Below, one piece after another: positions 12,275 to 24,447 of a stretch of DNA of 64,000 nt. This DNA is from Ephemerocybe angulata (Eukaryota > Basidiomycota > Agaricomycetes > Agaricales > Psathyrellaceae). The stretch is from the NCBI GenBank assembly GCA_013368325.1, contig JAACJK010000170.1:186001-250000 (forward strand), in the 5' to 3' direction. The stretch's first letter is position 1; the number at the start of each line of letters is the position of its first letter. Made by a program: the position numbers and the translations under genes. Below the pieces are notes generated by a model that saw nothing but the letters and a program-made list of their open reading frames with translations, searched no databases and had not been told where the DNA came from.

Positions 12275-13336
12275 ATGGCTATACCCAACCATCCAGATCT
12301 TGTGCTTACACCCTTCAAGCCCGAGAATGGGGTATTCAATCTGAAGGCAATCGACCAAAGCGCTCCGGACGTCCTCCTCCAGTGTCGGATACCCGAACGG
12401 GCGCCTGTGATTGGCGCCCGCCCCGATCCACATCAAATATTCTACGCTACACATCGCGGCGCTGTGGCCAATGCTGGACTGACAGACCAAATGATGTCAG
12501 CCGTTGTCTTAACTAAGATCTGGCTCCAGCTGTTCATCGGGCTCCAATGGATCTTTGTCGAGTTTTGTTTCAAGAATCAGCGGCATCCCGAGGACATCAA
12601 CTGGGGTGATCTTGGCAGACAGTTGGCGATGGGTTGCATGGGAATTCCTAAGGTTTTTGGGGTGCCCACTCCGACGGGCGACGACCATAGCCCCTCTCTA
12701 AGGCGGATTGTTATTAACATTAACGGGCGACCTCAGAAGATGCTCCTCATCCACCCGTGGAACGTTGCGAAGTACGTCCTACTGAAAGAGGCATCTACCG
12801 GGGAAGCATTTGCTTCGTACATGCAAAAGCTCCCCAAAGACTCATCCCCCATTCTCAAAAGCTACGAACGGCTCTCCCAGGCGCACAGGCATTTCTACGC
12901 TCAAGCTAAAGCGGATATCAAGCGAATGTTAGAAAACCAGTCCTTTTACGCTGTGCGCTATCCAGACAACGCGTATGGGACTTACGTTACCATAGCTGTG
13001 ACGATTGGCTTTGGCGGGCTCAAGATGTGTGTCCAACCTCCAGATGCACCTGAGATCGCGGGCAGAGTCGCATATCCTTTGGAAAAGCCGATGACATGGC
13101 CTCCCCTCTCTCCGAGCGTCGTTCTCCTGCCTCTGAAGGCCACTCCCAGTCCCCCCCATATCGATTTGAGGACGAAGCTGCGCACTGCTAGACGTAGATC
13201 TCGCAAGTCCTCTATAATTAGCCCGTCCTCAGCGAATTCTAGCTCGAGCTCGAGCGCCACAAGCCCTCAATCCCCCATGAAACCTGGGAGTATTGCTTTT
13301 ATCTTAAATCCCGCAGTGGATGATGATGGGCTGTAG
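12275..13336 (+). CDS. Hypothetical protein with Ser-rich tail
   Basis: A single-exon gene of 353 aa (379 aa if the ATG at 12197 is used, but that would lie before the expected transcription start). I recognise no family. The middle (about residues 75-270) is rich in aromatic and hydrophobic residues, with short helices such as 'VLTKIWLQLFIGLQWIFVEF' that might be one amphipathic or membrane-associated segment. The last 60 residues are basic, then almost pure Ser/Thr/Pro, and probably disordered. No signal peptide is apparent. An intronless gene of this size is unusual here, where neighbours carry many introns. Confidence 0.65.
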   Translation: MAIPNHPDLVLTPFKPENGVFNLKAIDQSAPDVLLQCRIPERAPVIGARPDPHQIFYATHRGAVANAGLTDQMMSAVVLTKIWLQLFIGLQWIFVEFCFKNQRHPEDINWGDLGRQLAMGCMGIPKVFGVPTPTGDDHSPSLRRIVININGRPQKMLLIHPWNVAKYVLLKEASTGEAFASYMQKLPKDSSPILKSYERLSQAHRHFYAQAKADIKRMLENQSFYAVRYPDNAYGTYVTIAVTIGFGGLKMCVQPPDAPEIAGRVAYPLEKPMTWPPLSPSVVLLPLKATPSPPHIDLRTKLRTARRRSRKSSIISPSSANSSSSSSATSPQSPMKPGSIAFILNPAVDDDGL

Positions 13337-13518
13337 TTTTTCCTGTACTCAACTATCGATTGCTCTCAGCTCAATTGTAACTATTTATCAGTATGCAGTT
13401 TTCAACGGACACCACTATTACTATGCAACACGAAGCTATCCAGCATGTTTTCCCCATCTCTTAGAGATCCTTCTTCCGCCGATTCTTGAACACCTGATCA
13501 TGAAGTAAGTCCCAGGGT

Positions 13519-14143
13519 CTACCAGCCCCTCTCAGCCACCCACTCCAAGATGTCGCGAGTCGTTTCTTCCTTAGTTCTATACCTGATGTTAAGGACGCGG
13601 CTCGCCTTGGAAATGTCGTACTTGAGATTGTACGTGCTTATTCCCGCTGTGAGCTCAGGGAGGCCTTTAGGAAGCTCTTTCTTATATCCTTCCGGTTTGA
13701 CCTTGTTCGCAATGTCGACTGAATTCAATGTACCATCAGTATAAGCTGAACTCATGCTCCGAGAAATCAATATACGCACGCCATTCTTGGAAGATGTAGA
13801 CACCCTCAGATACGATAATTCTCTCGGAACCCGCCTCTTGTATTTCTAATGCGCGAACATGCGCTTCCGCGAGGTCACGCACGTCGACCCACCCAGCGTT
13901 TGCGAGTACGGCAGGTCGCGCCTTCTCGCCCGGCACAACAACGAGGTTGTACCAAATCTTCAAGGTGCTTGGGAGGTCTGCCGGAGATGCAGGCGCTTGG
14001 AAGGCGGGCTGTAATAACATTTAGATTGATTTAGCGTCAGCGTATACCAAGGTGTATACGTACCCCAGTCACAAAGGGAGGGTTCAAAACGGTCATGTCC
14101 CATTGTATCTCTCCGCGATGGTTATTGTAGAAATCCCAGGCGG
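13519..14143 (-). pseudogene. 3' half (exons 5-7) of an extended SDR gene
   Basis: Three exons on the minus strand (14143-14064, 14008-13780, 13718-13519; 80, 229 and 200 nt) encode only the C-terminal half of a dihydroflavonol-reductase-like SDR: 'AAWDFY', 'LNPPFVTG', 'WVDVRDLAEAHVRAL', 'IFQEWLDIANK' and a C-terminal 'YRTKEETTRDILEWVAERGW'. Nothing upstream encodes the nucleotide-binding Gly motif or the catalytic Tyr-Lys. Splice signals and frame are intact, so the damage is a clean loss of the 5' half and not slow decay. Exon sizes equal those of the intact SDRs at 36.8 and 38.5 kb. The missing exons 1-4 are found at 40.7-44.6 kb on the other strand. Confidence 0.88.
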
Positions 14144-14577
14144 CTATATCATCGCATGGAAGGCAAAGAATTGGCGACGTTATCAAGCCCGTGGGCCGTG
14201 GCTGCCATCAAGCTGCCATACTAAGAATTATGGCTCTGTTTTGGGAACACCCAGTTGTGAAGAAACGCCGAGCACATCATAGCTTTCCCTTTAGCTCATT
14301 CAATTCAGCATTACTGTAGCCTGGATCTTTTCGTCAGAGGCAGGTTATTGAAGGAAATGATAGGCGCCCATCCCTTTCCGAGATTAGATTAGATTGTCTT
14401 GAAGAAATTACATAAGGCGCCGATAAAACATAGTCTGTGTATGTTTCCGATCTAACGGGTTGAATTCAACCACGACCATCGTTTGCATCCTCTGCATCGT
14501 CTTCATCACATACTTCCCCGTTGCTTCAAAGGTGAACCGTGAACATATCTTCGGGAAAAACGTACATCGGATCTGAA
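14144..14577. other. Probable inversion breakpoint and upstream region of the F-box gene
   Basis: It begins with the last bases of SDR intron 4 (read on the minus strand, ending ...gatatag) and continues into the 5' flank of the F-box gene. It contains 'agattagattagatt' near 14383 and no open frame of interest. Confidence 0.5.
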
Positions 14578-17500
14578 ATGGGCTCGTTGTCGAGTCTACC
14601 TCCGGAACTCCTCGTCCAGATCCTATCGACCCTACCGGTTCCATCTCTCGCTGCAGTATCCCAGGTGTCCAAATCTTTCTATACTCTCTTCACGGAACCG
14701 CACAACGAGGCTGTCATCTGGAGGAACGCTTGCTACCTGCATGGTCTGATATCCGAGGGAAATGAGCCACCGAGACGCGAATGGGGCCGTTGGCGCGACT
14801 GGCACCACCAGACGAATGCGGTCGGAGGAGAAGGGGACCAACATGCAGAATGGGCTGTTGCAATGGCTCAGCATAGCCCTCAGAGTCTGATAGGAAGCGG
14901 GGTATCCAACAACGTGGTCAATTGGAAGGCTTTTCGTGGGTGACAATGTCTGATTCGACGTTTATTTATGCTGAGCTGGCTCTAGTGAGGCGAAGGCTCG
15001 AGATTCATAGGTCCTGGAGTGGAGACCTTCCGTCAGACATCGTGCACTATCGCAAGGAGGATGTGCGGTTCGCTGCATCCGAGACAAAGTCGTACATGGC
15101 CATGCTCCAACAAGCCGTCGACCTGGCCAAGGAGGTCGAGGGGAGGGAGGGCACGGCCTATGGGTTGACGGAGGACGAAGCCATAGATGAATTGAACAGG
15201 GTCGATATCCTGTCTCCTGCCGGTGACCGCTTTGTCAAGACGGCCATGGGGGTCTTGCAGTTGGATCCGGAGACACGGCTGACGAGGGACGAAAAAGCGG
15301 GGCTTGTGGCGCTCGTCTTGCCCGGGAGCTTCTTTCAGACGAACGTGGCAGAGTTCATCGAGTCCCTTATACCCTCGCCGAAGGATATTCATCGCTTCAA
15401 GGTGGACGAGAGGAATGGTTTCATGGTTAGCACTCAGCGCTCCGGAGGCCTGATCGTGACCGACATTGCAGGCAAAGAGATGCTGTGGTGCCTTCCCCAG
15501 GTGAGACTTTTCGCTATTTTGTCGAGCTCGTGCTGACTGTGTTAGTCGTACGTTCGCGAGTATGCGCATCTCGAGTACGAGCAGGGATATATGATCTTCG
15601 ACCGCGACGATGGCGCGACGGAAGTATGGAGGAGCAGCTCCCTCGACCCGCCGCGAGACCCGATCCCTGCGACCCACCGTCCGGATAAACGCCAGCGCAT
15701 CGCCTCGGCACTTGCGAATGGCGATGACGACGACCTCCTGCGATCTATTGTCGACGAGGGGCTCCTGCACATGCCAGATTTCGGCAATTTCAGGTCCGTC
15801 ATCGACGCCATGCGGCGGCAGCGGAAATCAGGGCGTCTTGGGCTTATGGATGCCACCTCAATCGCTGCCACGCTTTTGGAGGGCGACCAGATCCCTCCCG
15901 AGATCCAGGCAACAGGATGGGCTTCAGTCGATGACATACGGCGTGCGTATGGGCTCGAGGTCCCCGTGAGCGCTGTCCCGTCCGATGAGCCCTCTGGGAG
16001 CGGTAGCGGAAAGAACACGAAGCTTTCGCCTCGCTTCGTGCCCCACATGATCATCCCTGTACCTACGATTCCCCTTCCAGGCGGCGGCGGAGTGCCCGAT
16101 CATACGAGTGCATTCCGGTGAGACCTTTCTCCTCCCCGTCTACTTCGTATCTGAGTTGTCCTTCCATAGCTTTGTCTACCCCCACCTGCTTTGTGCGTCT
16201 CGAAATCGTGCCTATGTAACGGATGTCACGTCTGGCCAGCAAGTCCAGGTTGTACCTGCAACCCAGGACTTCGTTGTTCCCACTGGGTATCCTAGATTTG
16301 GATCTTCGGAAGGGGGCTCGAGCAGTAAGTGTGCATCTCACGCCTTTGATTATGGAACTAAAGGGCTAGTAGGGGACGTAACTGACAAGGGTAAGGCGTC
16401 TGCGCTGGCTGAGGAAGTCGAAGGCGACGTTGAGGACTCCATATTCCCAACCTTTCGTCCCTTTGAGTCCGGCTTCTTTGACCAGAATGCTGCGTTCAGT
16501 GATCGTGTCGAGGCGAAGGCGAGTTCAGGCAACCTTCCGACTTCAATGAAGGGCGATCCACTGTCTATCCGCACGAATTCGGCCGCGCAGTTGTCGGAAA
16601 TCAGGTATGTGGAGCTTGGCGAGCGGTGGATCTTCGTGTGTGGACAGGAAAGCTTGCGTGCCTTTTCTCGGGGGAAAGAGTTCTTCGATGACCGCACACG
16701 CAAGTTCAATCTCGATCCTGGGCAAATCGCACTGCGCATTCCGTCTGACAAGGTGTATTACGCCCGTTGGAGCGCGTCTCTGGGAGAGAAGAGCTTCCGT
16801 GGGCATTGGGGGAGCGAGCTCGTCCGGCAGGAAGTGGTATGGGACGAGTCTTTGACTGTCATGACGGAGGAGGAAGCGAATAGTGTGGAAGATAAACCGC
16901 TGAAGCGTCCCTCCGAGAGACCCGGTACGCTCACAAAGGAGGCTGGGGGCCCAAAGAAGATGAAAAGAAGGAGACTGCTCGATACGTTCATCGCTGTGCA
17001 TGTGTCGCCTGATCAAAAGCATTTGGTGGCGCTGCTGAGCTCGAGTAGGCTGCTCTTCGTGCCGTGGTTCGAGAGGGTCATAGCGGGCGAAGTGGATCTG
17101 TGGGATGTGGCGCTTGATATTCAGCTTGGGGGTGTTAGAGCCAAGAGCGTTTATCTGAGCTACGGGACAGGGGAAAGTGGGACTGGGGGAAGTGCTGGGA
17201 GGATCAGTGTCGTCACGGTAAGTCCCGTTTCCTCAATACCTCGTCACAAGTTCTCATGAAGGTTATAGAAATCCGGAATCTTCATCGTCACGCCGTACTT
17301 CAAGTCCACCGTGCCGTCGTCGCCCTTAACTGGCGCACGAGAAGTCGAGATCACTGTGCATCGACTCGCGCCGGCGTTCATGGAACCGCACCGGCTCGCG
17401 AAGGTCTCGTGCCTCCAGATGAGTGATACGGGTTTGTGGATTAACTGGACGACCCCGGAGCCCAAGAAGCCTCCTCCACCTCGGCCTGACGCACACAAGA

Positions 17501-18448
17501 TTGGACCTGGTCCGCTCGACGCGGATGGCCAACCGCTCTCTGGCTTAAGGCCTGATTGGGAAGAGGTAGCTGCTCGGGAGAAGGCCAGAGCGGCCAGCAT
17601 AGTGGCACTCAGTGGCGGTCGCTGGGATGATGAGGACGACGATGATGACTGGGAGGATGAGGACGAGGAAGAAGGTAGCGATCTGTCCAGCGAGGAGGGC
17701 AGGTATGACCCGTTTGATGAAGGCTCCGACGCGGGCGTCTACCCTGGAGATCCTCCCGGTGATTGGCGTGCGCAGTGGGGTGAGGAGACGTTAAAGGTTG
17801 TGGATCGCGACGGGAAGATGTGGAAGACGAGCAGTCGGTACCCTATGGTGGCGATGGAGGTTGAGGAAGGCGATCTGCTGCTTAGCCAAGGCCTGTCGGG
17901 CGGTGCGAAGGGTAAAGGCAAGGAGCCAGTTGAAGTAGTCAAGATGGATACGTCGCCTGCGCGTCCCGCAGAGAAGAAGAAGGAGAAGAGGGCGGAATGG
18001 TGGTATACTCAGAGGTTCGATTTGGACGAGACACCGCCGAGCCAGTATGCAGTGAAGGGTGGCAAGTGTAAGTGGAACGCAGCGGAAAGGCATGCTCCCA
18101 ATTCTCGGTCGCTCGCACCTGGAGAGCGTCGGGCGTTTGACTGTGAACATCTGTTCAAAAATGGGTTGAAGGACACGAGGGTCGGGCCATTTGGCATGCC
18201 AGGCTCGGGCTCTGATGGTGCGTTTATCGTTTGTTAGATCTTCCTGGAATTGTGATGACTGAGCTGGTTCATTCAGCCCTTCCAAACGAAGATTTCACGA
18301 TCAGTTTAGATGAAGGTGCGTTCTGGTCGATTCGATATTCAAGGGCTATTTGAAGCTGATTGTGGATGTTCTAGAACTTGGGCTTATTCCCTTCAGGGCT
18401 GAGGAGGAGAGATGTGAGATTCATCAGGTTCGCTTTGTACCTACTTGA
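14578..18448 (+). CDS. Large F-box protein, likely SCF substrate receptor
   Basis: Seven exons (14578-14935, 14986-15500, 15546-16117, 16170-17217, 17269-18217, 18277-18315, 18375-18448) total 3555 nt and encode 1184 aa. The F-box is at the N terminus (SLPPELLVQILSTLPVPSL...VSKSFYTLF, residues ~4-40), with a following 'NWKAFLRRRLEIHRSW' segment usual in this fungal group. The rest looks like a beta-propeller-type substrate domain ('GGLIVTDIAGKEMLWCLPQ', 'YVELGERWIFVCGQESLRAFSRG', 'VSCLQMSDTGLWINW'), with a long Asp/Glu tract near residues 930-960. As an F-box protein it should bind Skp1 and deliver substrates for ubiquitination; its substrate is unknown. I chose Met 14578 because it sits directly before the F-box; an upstream in-frame ATG at 14539 is possible. 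A partial second copy of its C-terminal part lies at 44.8-45.8 kb. Confidence 0.9.
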
Positions 18449-18570
18449 GTTATGTATCTAGGTGGCCTAGGCGGCCTACGCCCAGATTATTATATGGTAA
18501 ACACAGTTCAATTGCGGCAGTGAAACTAGATCTTAGTGCCGAACAGAATTAAAGAAAGCAGGCATTTGAG

Positions 18571-18977
18571 CTATTGGCGAAACCATGCCTGAGATCCTAG
18601 GCCCAGGTATGGAGTCACGGTACCCCCCTCGCGAGCTTGAGCGACGAACTCGGTAAACGTCAGGATAGTTGTGGTTGGCGGTAAAGGGAAGCCACACTGA
18701 TCAACGATCGTCCTGACTATTGTAACCGATTTATCGCTGTTATTGGCAGTGTTGAACTCGGCGGTGATGATCCAAGTGCCATCGGAGAAGGTATTTTTCT
18801 TGATGATACTCGCCCATGGGCAGATACTGTGGCTACTACCGGGTCCAGGCTTACGCTCAGTGGCCAGGTATGGGTGCCGTTGGGGTAATTGGTTCTGACT
18901 TCGGTCGTCAAGATATCATCTAGGTGTGTGCAGATGTGGGATGTATTGACGCAGTCTGCGTGTTGCCGTTGTGACAT
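18571..18977 (-). pseudogene. DG-family member with a frameshift
   Basis: Read on the minus strand from ATG 18977, the frame gives 'ILTTEVRTNYPNGTHTWPLSVSLDP'. After a one-base shift near 18845 it continues as 'PGSSHSICPWASIIKKNTFSDGTWIITAEFN' to a stop at 18571. The two pieces line up in order with the proteins at 27.9 and 28.5 kb ('DGTLTLES..HRDGSF', 'PGPGPDSSASYTTISKI.FPDGSVHATSE'). Frame loss within a matching protein indicates a pseudogene, although a very short intron cannot be excluded. It sits just after the F-box gene, on the opposite strand. Confidence 0.65.
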
Positions 18978-19644
18978 GATTGTGGGTTGACTTGGTGTCG
19001 ACGGGGGGATGAGAATTCACCGATTATTTTGGCGTAGTTTGAGGCGATTCAAAGCGGATTTAAAACGAAAGCGAATTAAACTCTGGGTATACCCCATGTC
19101 CTTTTAGAAAAAGCGAACGTTTTTCGTTAAGACTAGTGAACAAGTTGCAACATCCCTTGGGCGCTTAATTGATCTCAGATCAGCACAGCATCAACTGCTG
19201 CCAAAAGGCTCGAATTGGCTTCGAACCATTCTGACGTACCAATTTTGTACCAATTTCACATCAAGGTGGTGTAAGACACATATAAGCACCCTCCGTTATC
19301 GTACTTGTACACTCATGTCGATGACCATGCTGTGTAAGCTCGGTAGAACGCACATTGATGGAAAGATGGAAGCACTATTTGGAGCACGAAGATCTATATC
19401 ACTGAAGCTTGAGGAAACGAAGGTATCCCGTCCAGTGCATAGCCCTTGATAAATTCAAGTCCTGTGCCTTCGAGCTCGGAAAAACTAGAACCCTTGGTTG
19501 AATTTTTGATTCCCAGTTACAGCAAAATGGGCGCTTGCCTCGTCGCGTTGCTTCCCCTCCTTCGAGCCGGGTAAATGCATCAACCATCAGGCTTGGATAT
19601 AGGAAGCAGTCTTTCCTGAGCATCCACAATCTGAATCGACCACC
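18978..19644. other. Intergenic, nothing recognised
   Basis: No gene or clear repeat. A minus-strand open frame at 19399-19794 overlaps the next gene and has no recognisable content. Confidence 0.6.
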
Positions 19645-21699
19645 ATGCCTGCTAATGACACCGCCAACTTGAAGAACAGGAAGCTCACATGCCCTGAGCT
19701 TGAGCTGCCCTATTGCAGTCACTCCGGGACGAGGGTTTCTAATAGCACTGGAAAACTGAACCTCGACACGGCCGTCGATCTGTTTGAAGTGCACATTGGA
19801 GATACTGGAGAAGGCTTACAGGGTCTGTCCCATGTGTATAGGCCCGACATGGGCCACGATGAGCTTGAGCAGTTTCTCTCGCCCTGTAGTCCGGATGGAA
19901 ATGCATCATGCAGTGAGGTGAGGATCCTTCAGAGTTATCACTGACCTTTCTGTTGTGCTCACTACAATTATGAAGGCGGAAGATTCACTGGCCCCGAAAG
20001 GGCTGAGGTATCCGCTTCTCCGAATTATGTTTGTATTTTCCTCATCGCACCTATCCTTACTGACTGTATACTATTTATCTATCCCGAATCCGCGCTACAT
20101 TCACCATTTTGGCAGATTTGTTCAAGGCCATACTGTCCAGCTGCAACCGTCGTCACTGCTACAGGTCGACGGTAAACCAAAGTAGGAGTGGACACAGGCA
20201 CCTGCACCCCGCTCGCACAAAATGGCCAACGTCAGACCTGCGTTGCACCCAAGGACTGCCACATTCCTCACCTCAAAGCTCGGCATTTCTGAGGGCTTCC
20301 TCCGCCACCTACGCGAAAACGCCCCAGGTAACTGCTTGTGGGTAAGAGACTTGCACACGGGCAATCAACTTGGGATGTCATGCGCTGGATCCAGGGTTGC
20401 GGTAGGTATGTGCAGCCGGGATATTTCGAGGAGACAGAGATCGCTAACGCGCCATTTCTTGGCTATCAGAGGGATGGTATCGCACGTACAGCCCATACAC
20501 TACCGGCTGGTCGCACGTCTACTTCGCCCACACCTCCACGAGCGCAACTTACATCGTATCCAGCAACAAAGGACAAGGTTTGATTCTCCAGTGTGCAGAG
20601 TTGGGGATGCACAGTACTCTCTTGCGCCCTCTCGCAGTAGATGCCCTCATCACGGCGTCCTTGGTTGACCATTTCGCAAAAGAGACGACCCGTCTCAAGA
20701 GCTTGCTGAAAGCCTTTGTAAGCACACAGCTGCAACAATCAGACGATAGCCTGAAAACTTACGGGATTCATACCAAATGCAGGATAAACCTCAGAACAAC
20801 GAGGAGAACATGTCATCGATGGATGCGAGGGAGGCGATTAAATCTCTTCACAGGCTTTCACGTAACTGCCAACTTGCGAAGGTACACTACCAAAGTGAAA
20901 TTATGAGGATAGAGTATTCCTCGAGGTTTCTAGAACCGTTTTGGCGGCCTTTCCGACCCCTAACCCAAGCTCTGAACGCACTCCTGGCGGTGATTCAGCA
21001 ATGGAATTGAAGGGAACGTCGTCATCGCCGCCTCTTGCCTCATCGGCCTTCGCAACAGGGATACCCACAGTCTACTCGCTGACGAACATGCTTAGCGTCA
21101 TGCACATATGGCAATCCTGGATGCAGCACTTCTGTGATCGTTGCGCCCTCCAAATTGACCTCCACTATGCGCTCTCCTCGCAGAGAGACAACCAAACCAA
21201 TCTCGAGATTGCCGGGTTTACGAGCAAAATCGCGACTGAGACACAGAAGGACAGCTCGAGCATGATTACAATGGCGACGTTGACGATGGTCTTCCTCCCC
21301 GGCACGTTCGTCTCCGCGATCTTCAGCATGGTGTTCTTCGATACGTCGCCAGACCCAGTCACAGGTCGTCGTTCCATCAGTATTTCCCCATTGTGGTGGC
21401 TATTTCCTGCCATAACGATCCCCCTCACCATCACTGTCCTCCTTATCTGGAATATGTGGAGGGCACGAAGGAATGCAGCCTATGCGAAGGATCGCAGACA
21501 GCAGAAGGATCACAGCGAGAACGAATCGACGCAAAGACACGGCAGCACCATTTTCGAAACCGGCTACGGCTTGCGAGATGCGGACTCCCGTCGCCTTGGA
21601 AGGCCGCTCAGGAGAAGTGACGTGTTGTCTGCGACTTTTACTTCGGGGGTCAGCGTTTCACGCCACAGCACGCCAGATGTGGGGGTTCTCCCAGTGTAG
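19645..21699 (+). CDS. CorA-like divalent cation transporter family protein
   Basis: A multi-exon gene. The firm part is 20469-20717, 20783-20881 and 20926-21699. The 5' part (exon 19645-19917, a short exon from 19976, and an exon containing 20222) is less certain. The protein shows the CorA-family end: 'QRDNQTNLEIA', then 'DSSSMITMATLTMVFLPGTFVSAIFSMVFF' (first membrane helix), a short loop, and 'PLWWLFPAITIPLTITVLLIWNMW' (second membrane helix), followed by a charged, Ser-rich tail. Upstream is a helical region ('LLRPLAVDALITASLVDHF', 'IKSLHRLSRNCQLAK') matching the stalk. The loop lacks the GMN triplet that defines classical CorA Mg2+ channels, as in many fungal CorA-like proteins, so the transported ion is uncertain. 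Location is presumably the plasma membrane or an endomembrane. Confidence 0.8.
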
Positions 21700-22013
21700 T
21701 TCGGGATCCACGAAGGCCAGACGGTCAGCTAGTAGCAAGGATATAGGGAAACGGCGACGCACCTAGGAAGATCGAGCCGACTGGGCCTCCGATTCAGGCG
21801 AGGCTTGACTGCGTAATAACAAGGCATGCATTGATGATACAAACAGTCCTGTAAAAGGTACAATGTGTAAATGAGTAGTGTGGATGAAATGAGTGTAGCA
21901 CTGTCCGTCTGATGTCTGTACATTTAAGCCAAAGGGAGTCTATCAAACAAGAACCAATAAGCAAGAAAGGGTAGAAAATCATACAATCTGGGGTATCACG
22001 CCACGTCCCTCCT
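21700..22013. other. Intergenic between convergent genes
   Basis: The shared 3' flank of the CorA-like gene and the CHK1 gene. AT-rich; nothing else is seen. Confidence 0.6.
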
Positions 22014-23781
22014 TCACTGCGCCAATCGCGCGTGATTCTTCCTAAAGACATGCGGACTCACTCCCGGACTCAGAATCAAATCCTTCCAAAGACACCTCCA
22101 ATTAATCGGGCTCCCTTCGTCGCGCTTCATCACAATGAAGCTCCCCTCCAGCCCGCGCTTCGAAAACGGCTCAACCTCGACCCACCCCTTATACATCTGC
22201 TTCCGCTTATCATACCCCCCGATCCTCATCTTCAGCTTCTGGCGATCGTCCGGTGCACGGAGCGCCTGCGCCCCGAGGGCCTCGAGGGCGGTCTGCAGGA
22301 GGGGAGCGAGGGCGGGCGGGGCGAGGGCAGCGTAGAACCGCGTGAGGTGCGGGACATACCGCGCGCCGCCTTGCGTCTGGGACTACATGCACACATCAGC
22401 ATAATGGCGAGGATGAAGGGAAGGGGGAGTACGCACGAAAAGCATCAGGCTCTGCGTGAACTGGCTCTGCGCGTGCGTCGCCGTGAGCATGCGCTCATCC
22501 TCGTCCTCCACGTCCATGCGGTCCTGCTCTTCGAAGTTGGGCGTCGCGAGCTCGAGGTCGCCCGCGTCGCGCAGGGTCTGCGTGAGCTTCTGCGCGAGGT
22601 CTGCGGGAGATGTGCCGTGCAGCTGGCTCGGGCGGATGACCCACTCGTGCGCGAGTATGTCGGCGATGGTGAAGCGCTTCTTGGGGTCTACGGTGAGCAT
22701 GCCTTCGATGAGCTCTGGAACGAGAGTTAGCGCGATGATGAAGGTGGAATGCGGGCGTGCGCACCGAGAGCCGGCCCTGTTATCTTGTTCCACGGCGCTT
22801 CTTGGTATATGGTCCCATTGACGTATCGCACAAACTCGGGACTTCGCATGGTAGGTTCGTCCCATGGTGTGTCTGCGGCTCGCTCAGTATAAAGTCGAGG
22901 GTGAAAGAAACAGATACGCACTTCCAACGAGCAACGTGAACAGAATCACACCGCACCCCCACACATCCACTGGCTCCGCGTTATACGGCACATCATTCGC
23001 TAACTCGGGCGCGACATACGGTAGGCTGCCACACCGCTCGCTCAACGTCCGCGTCCGTCCATCCGCCTTGAGCTTGTACACTGCCGAAAGGCCAAAGTCG
23101 GAGATCTTGAGCGTGCCTTTCGCATCTAGGAGTAGGTTCTCGGGCTTCAGATCGCGATGGCACACGCCTTCCTGGTGGATGTATTCCTGCAGAAAGTGAG
23201 ATTAGCCACAAAGGAAATGGAAAAGTACACACAATTCCTGCGATGAGTTGGCCAAAGTAGAAGTGCGCGAGGTCATCCGAAACACCCTTGTCCGGAGCTG
23301 TATTATACAGTCAGTTAAAGTCAACTATATAAGTTCGCCACGCACCAATCTTATCGAACAAATCCCCGCCCGCCGCAAGCTCCATCAACATGTATATCCC
23401 TGGATAGTAGATCTCCTTGTGCTTAAGCTCCACGACGACAGCGTTCACGAATTCGAGGACGTTCTCGTGCTTGAGGGCGCTGTGCACGCGCATCTCTTTC
23501 TCCCAGTTCTTGCGGTCTTTGTCCGAGGTCTTTTCGGTGAGGAAGATGACTTTACAGGCGGCCACTCGGTGGTCGTTGAAGTGAACCGCTCGAAATACAC
23601 TGCGACGATTAGAACCATAAGGTACTCCTCTTTCAATAGACTTGATCTTTAAAACTCACCTAGAGAATCCACCACCCCCGATTTGTAGGACGAGGTCATA
23701 GCCTTTCTTGTTTTGAGTATAACTCACGTTTGAGTATGAAACAGGACATACCGCACACTTTCGGATATTTCTGACCCATTG
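22014..23781 (-). CDS. chk1: DNA-damage checkpoint serine/threonine kinase CHK1
   Basis: Eight exons (23781-23758, 23703-23660, 23599-23346, 23297-23233, 23186-22922, 22872-22765, 22714-22437, 22382-22014) give 1407 nt, 468 aa, the usual CHK1 size. Kinase landmarks: glycine loop GGGGFSSV (17-24), ATP-binding Lys39 in AACK, catalytic H139-R140-D141, D159-F160-G161, 'RTLSERCGSLPYVAPE' activation and P+1 segment, and 'VGNTPWDEP'. The C-terminal region (from about residue 345) ends in 'GSFIVMKRDEGSPINWRCLWKDLILSPGVSPHVFRK', the KA1-like autoinhibitory domain typical of CHK1. CHK1 halts the cell cycle after replication stress or DNA damage, acting on Cdc25/Wee1-type targets in the nucleus. The first exon is only eight codons and its GTGCGG donor is the least certain join. 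Confidence 0.95.
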
Positions 23782-24447
23782 TATCTGGTCTATGGGTGCA
23801 GATTAAAGTCTATGTCATGAAGGTAGAAAGGAAAAGGTTGACCCGCACCGCGACTCGAACCCAGTCACATATCCAAAACGTGGTAAAATGTTACGTCAGC
23901 TTTATCGTTGACGCGACGCGACGCGTCGAAAGTTAGGGGTTAGTAATGGTTTCAAGTTGTCTTCTCTTCCTTTCCTTTGCGCCATAAATCGAATACTGTA
24001 CCTCTTTGCTATGTTGTGGCACGTTAATATTACCTCGGGGAAGCCTATCTCCTAGCTAGCGCCGTGTTCGACGGCACTGCCGTTCTACCCACTAGAAGAC
24101 GTAATCCGAAATCAAGCTCAGCTCGACAAGGAATGTGCATGGGATGCTTGTGTCCTTTCTATGAATCACATTCCAGGTAAAAGGTTCATTGCAATGAGAG
24201 ACATGCCTCTTGATCATCCAAGATTGTATCTCGCGTCCACGAAGGAACCGAAACTATATGGTAGTAAATCTCTCCTAACTCGGTGGATGAAAGTCAAACG
24301 CATTCAATGTGCGGGGGTAGGGGTTTACGATGATGAGATGGTAGACGTGAAGCTTGAAGCGGCGAGTATGATTCAGATTGTTCTCAAGAAGGATCCGTAT
24401 GAAGGTGTGTATTTGGATTCAAAATATAATGTTTAGATTACAGCATC
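23782..24447. other. Intergenic; 5' flank of CHK1
   Basis: It contains a 91-codon open frame on the + strand (24161-24436) with no recognisable motif and no splice partners, which I do not annotate as a gene. A repeated 'acgcgacgcgacgcgtcg' word near 23912 is GC-rich and partly palindromic. Confidence 0.5.

Noticed and set aside
23850..23890. tRNA-like T-arm word (ggttcgagtc on the minus strand)
   Set aside because: The T stem does not pair and no matching acceptor or anticodon arm lies upstream.
24161..24436. 91-codon frame between CHK1 and an SDR gene
   Set aside because: No domain, no promoter signal, no splice partner; kept as intergenic.
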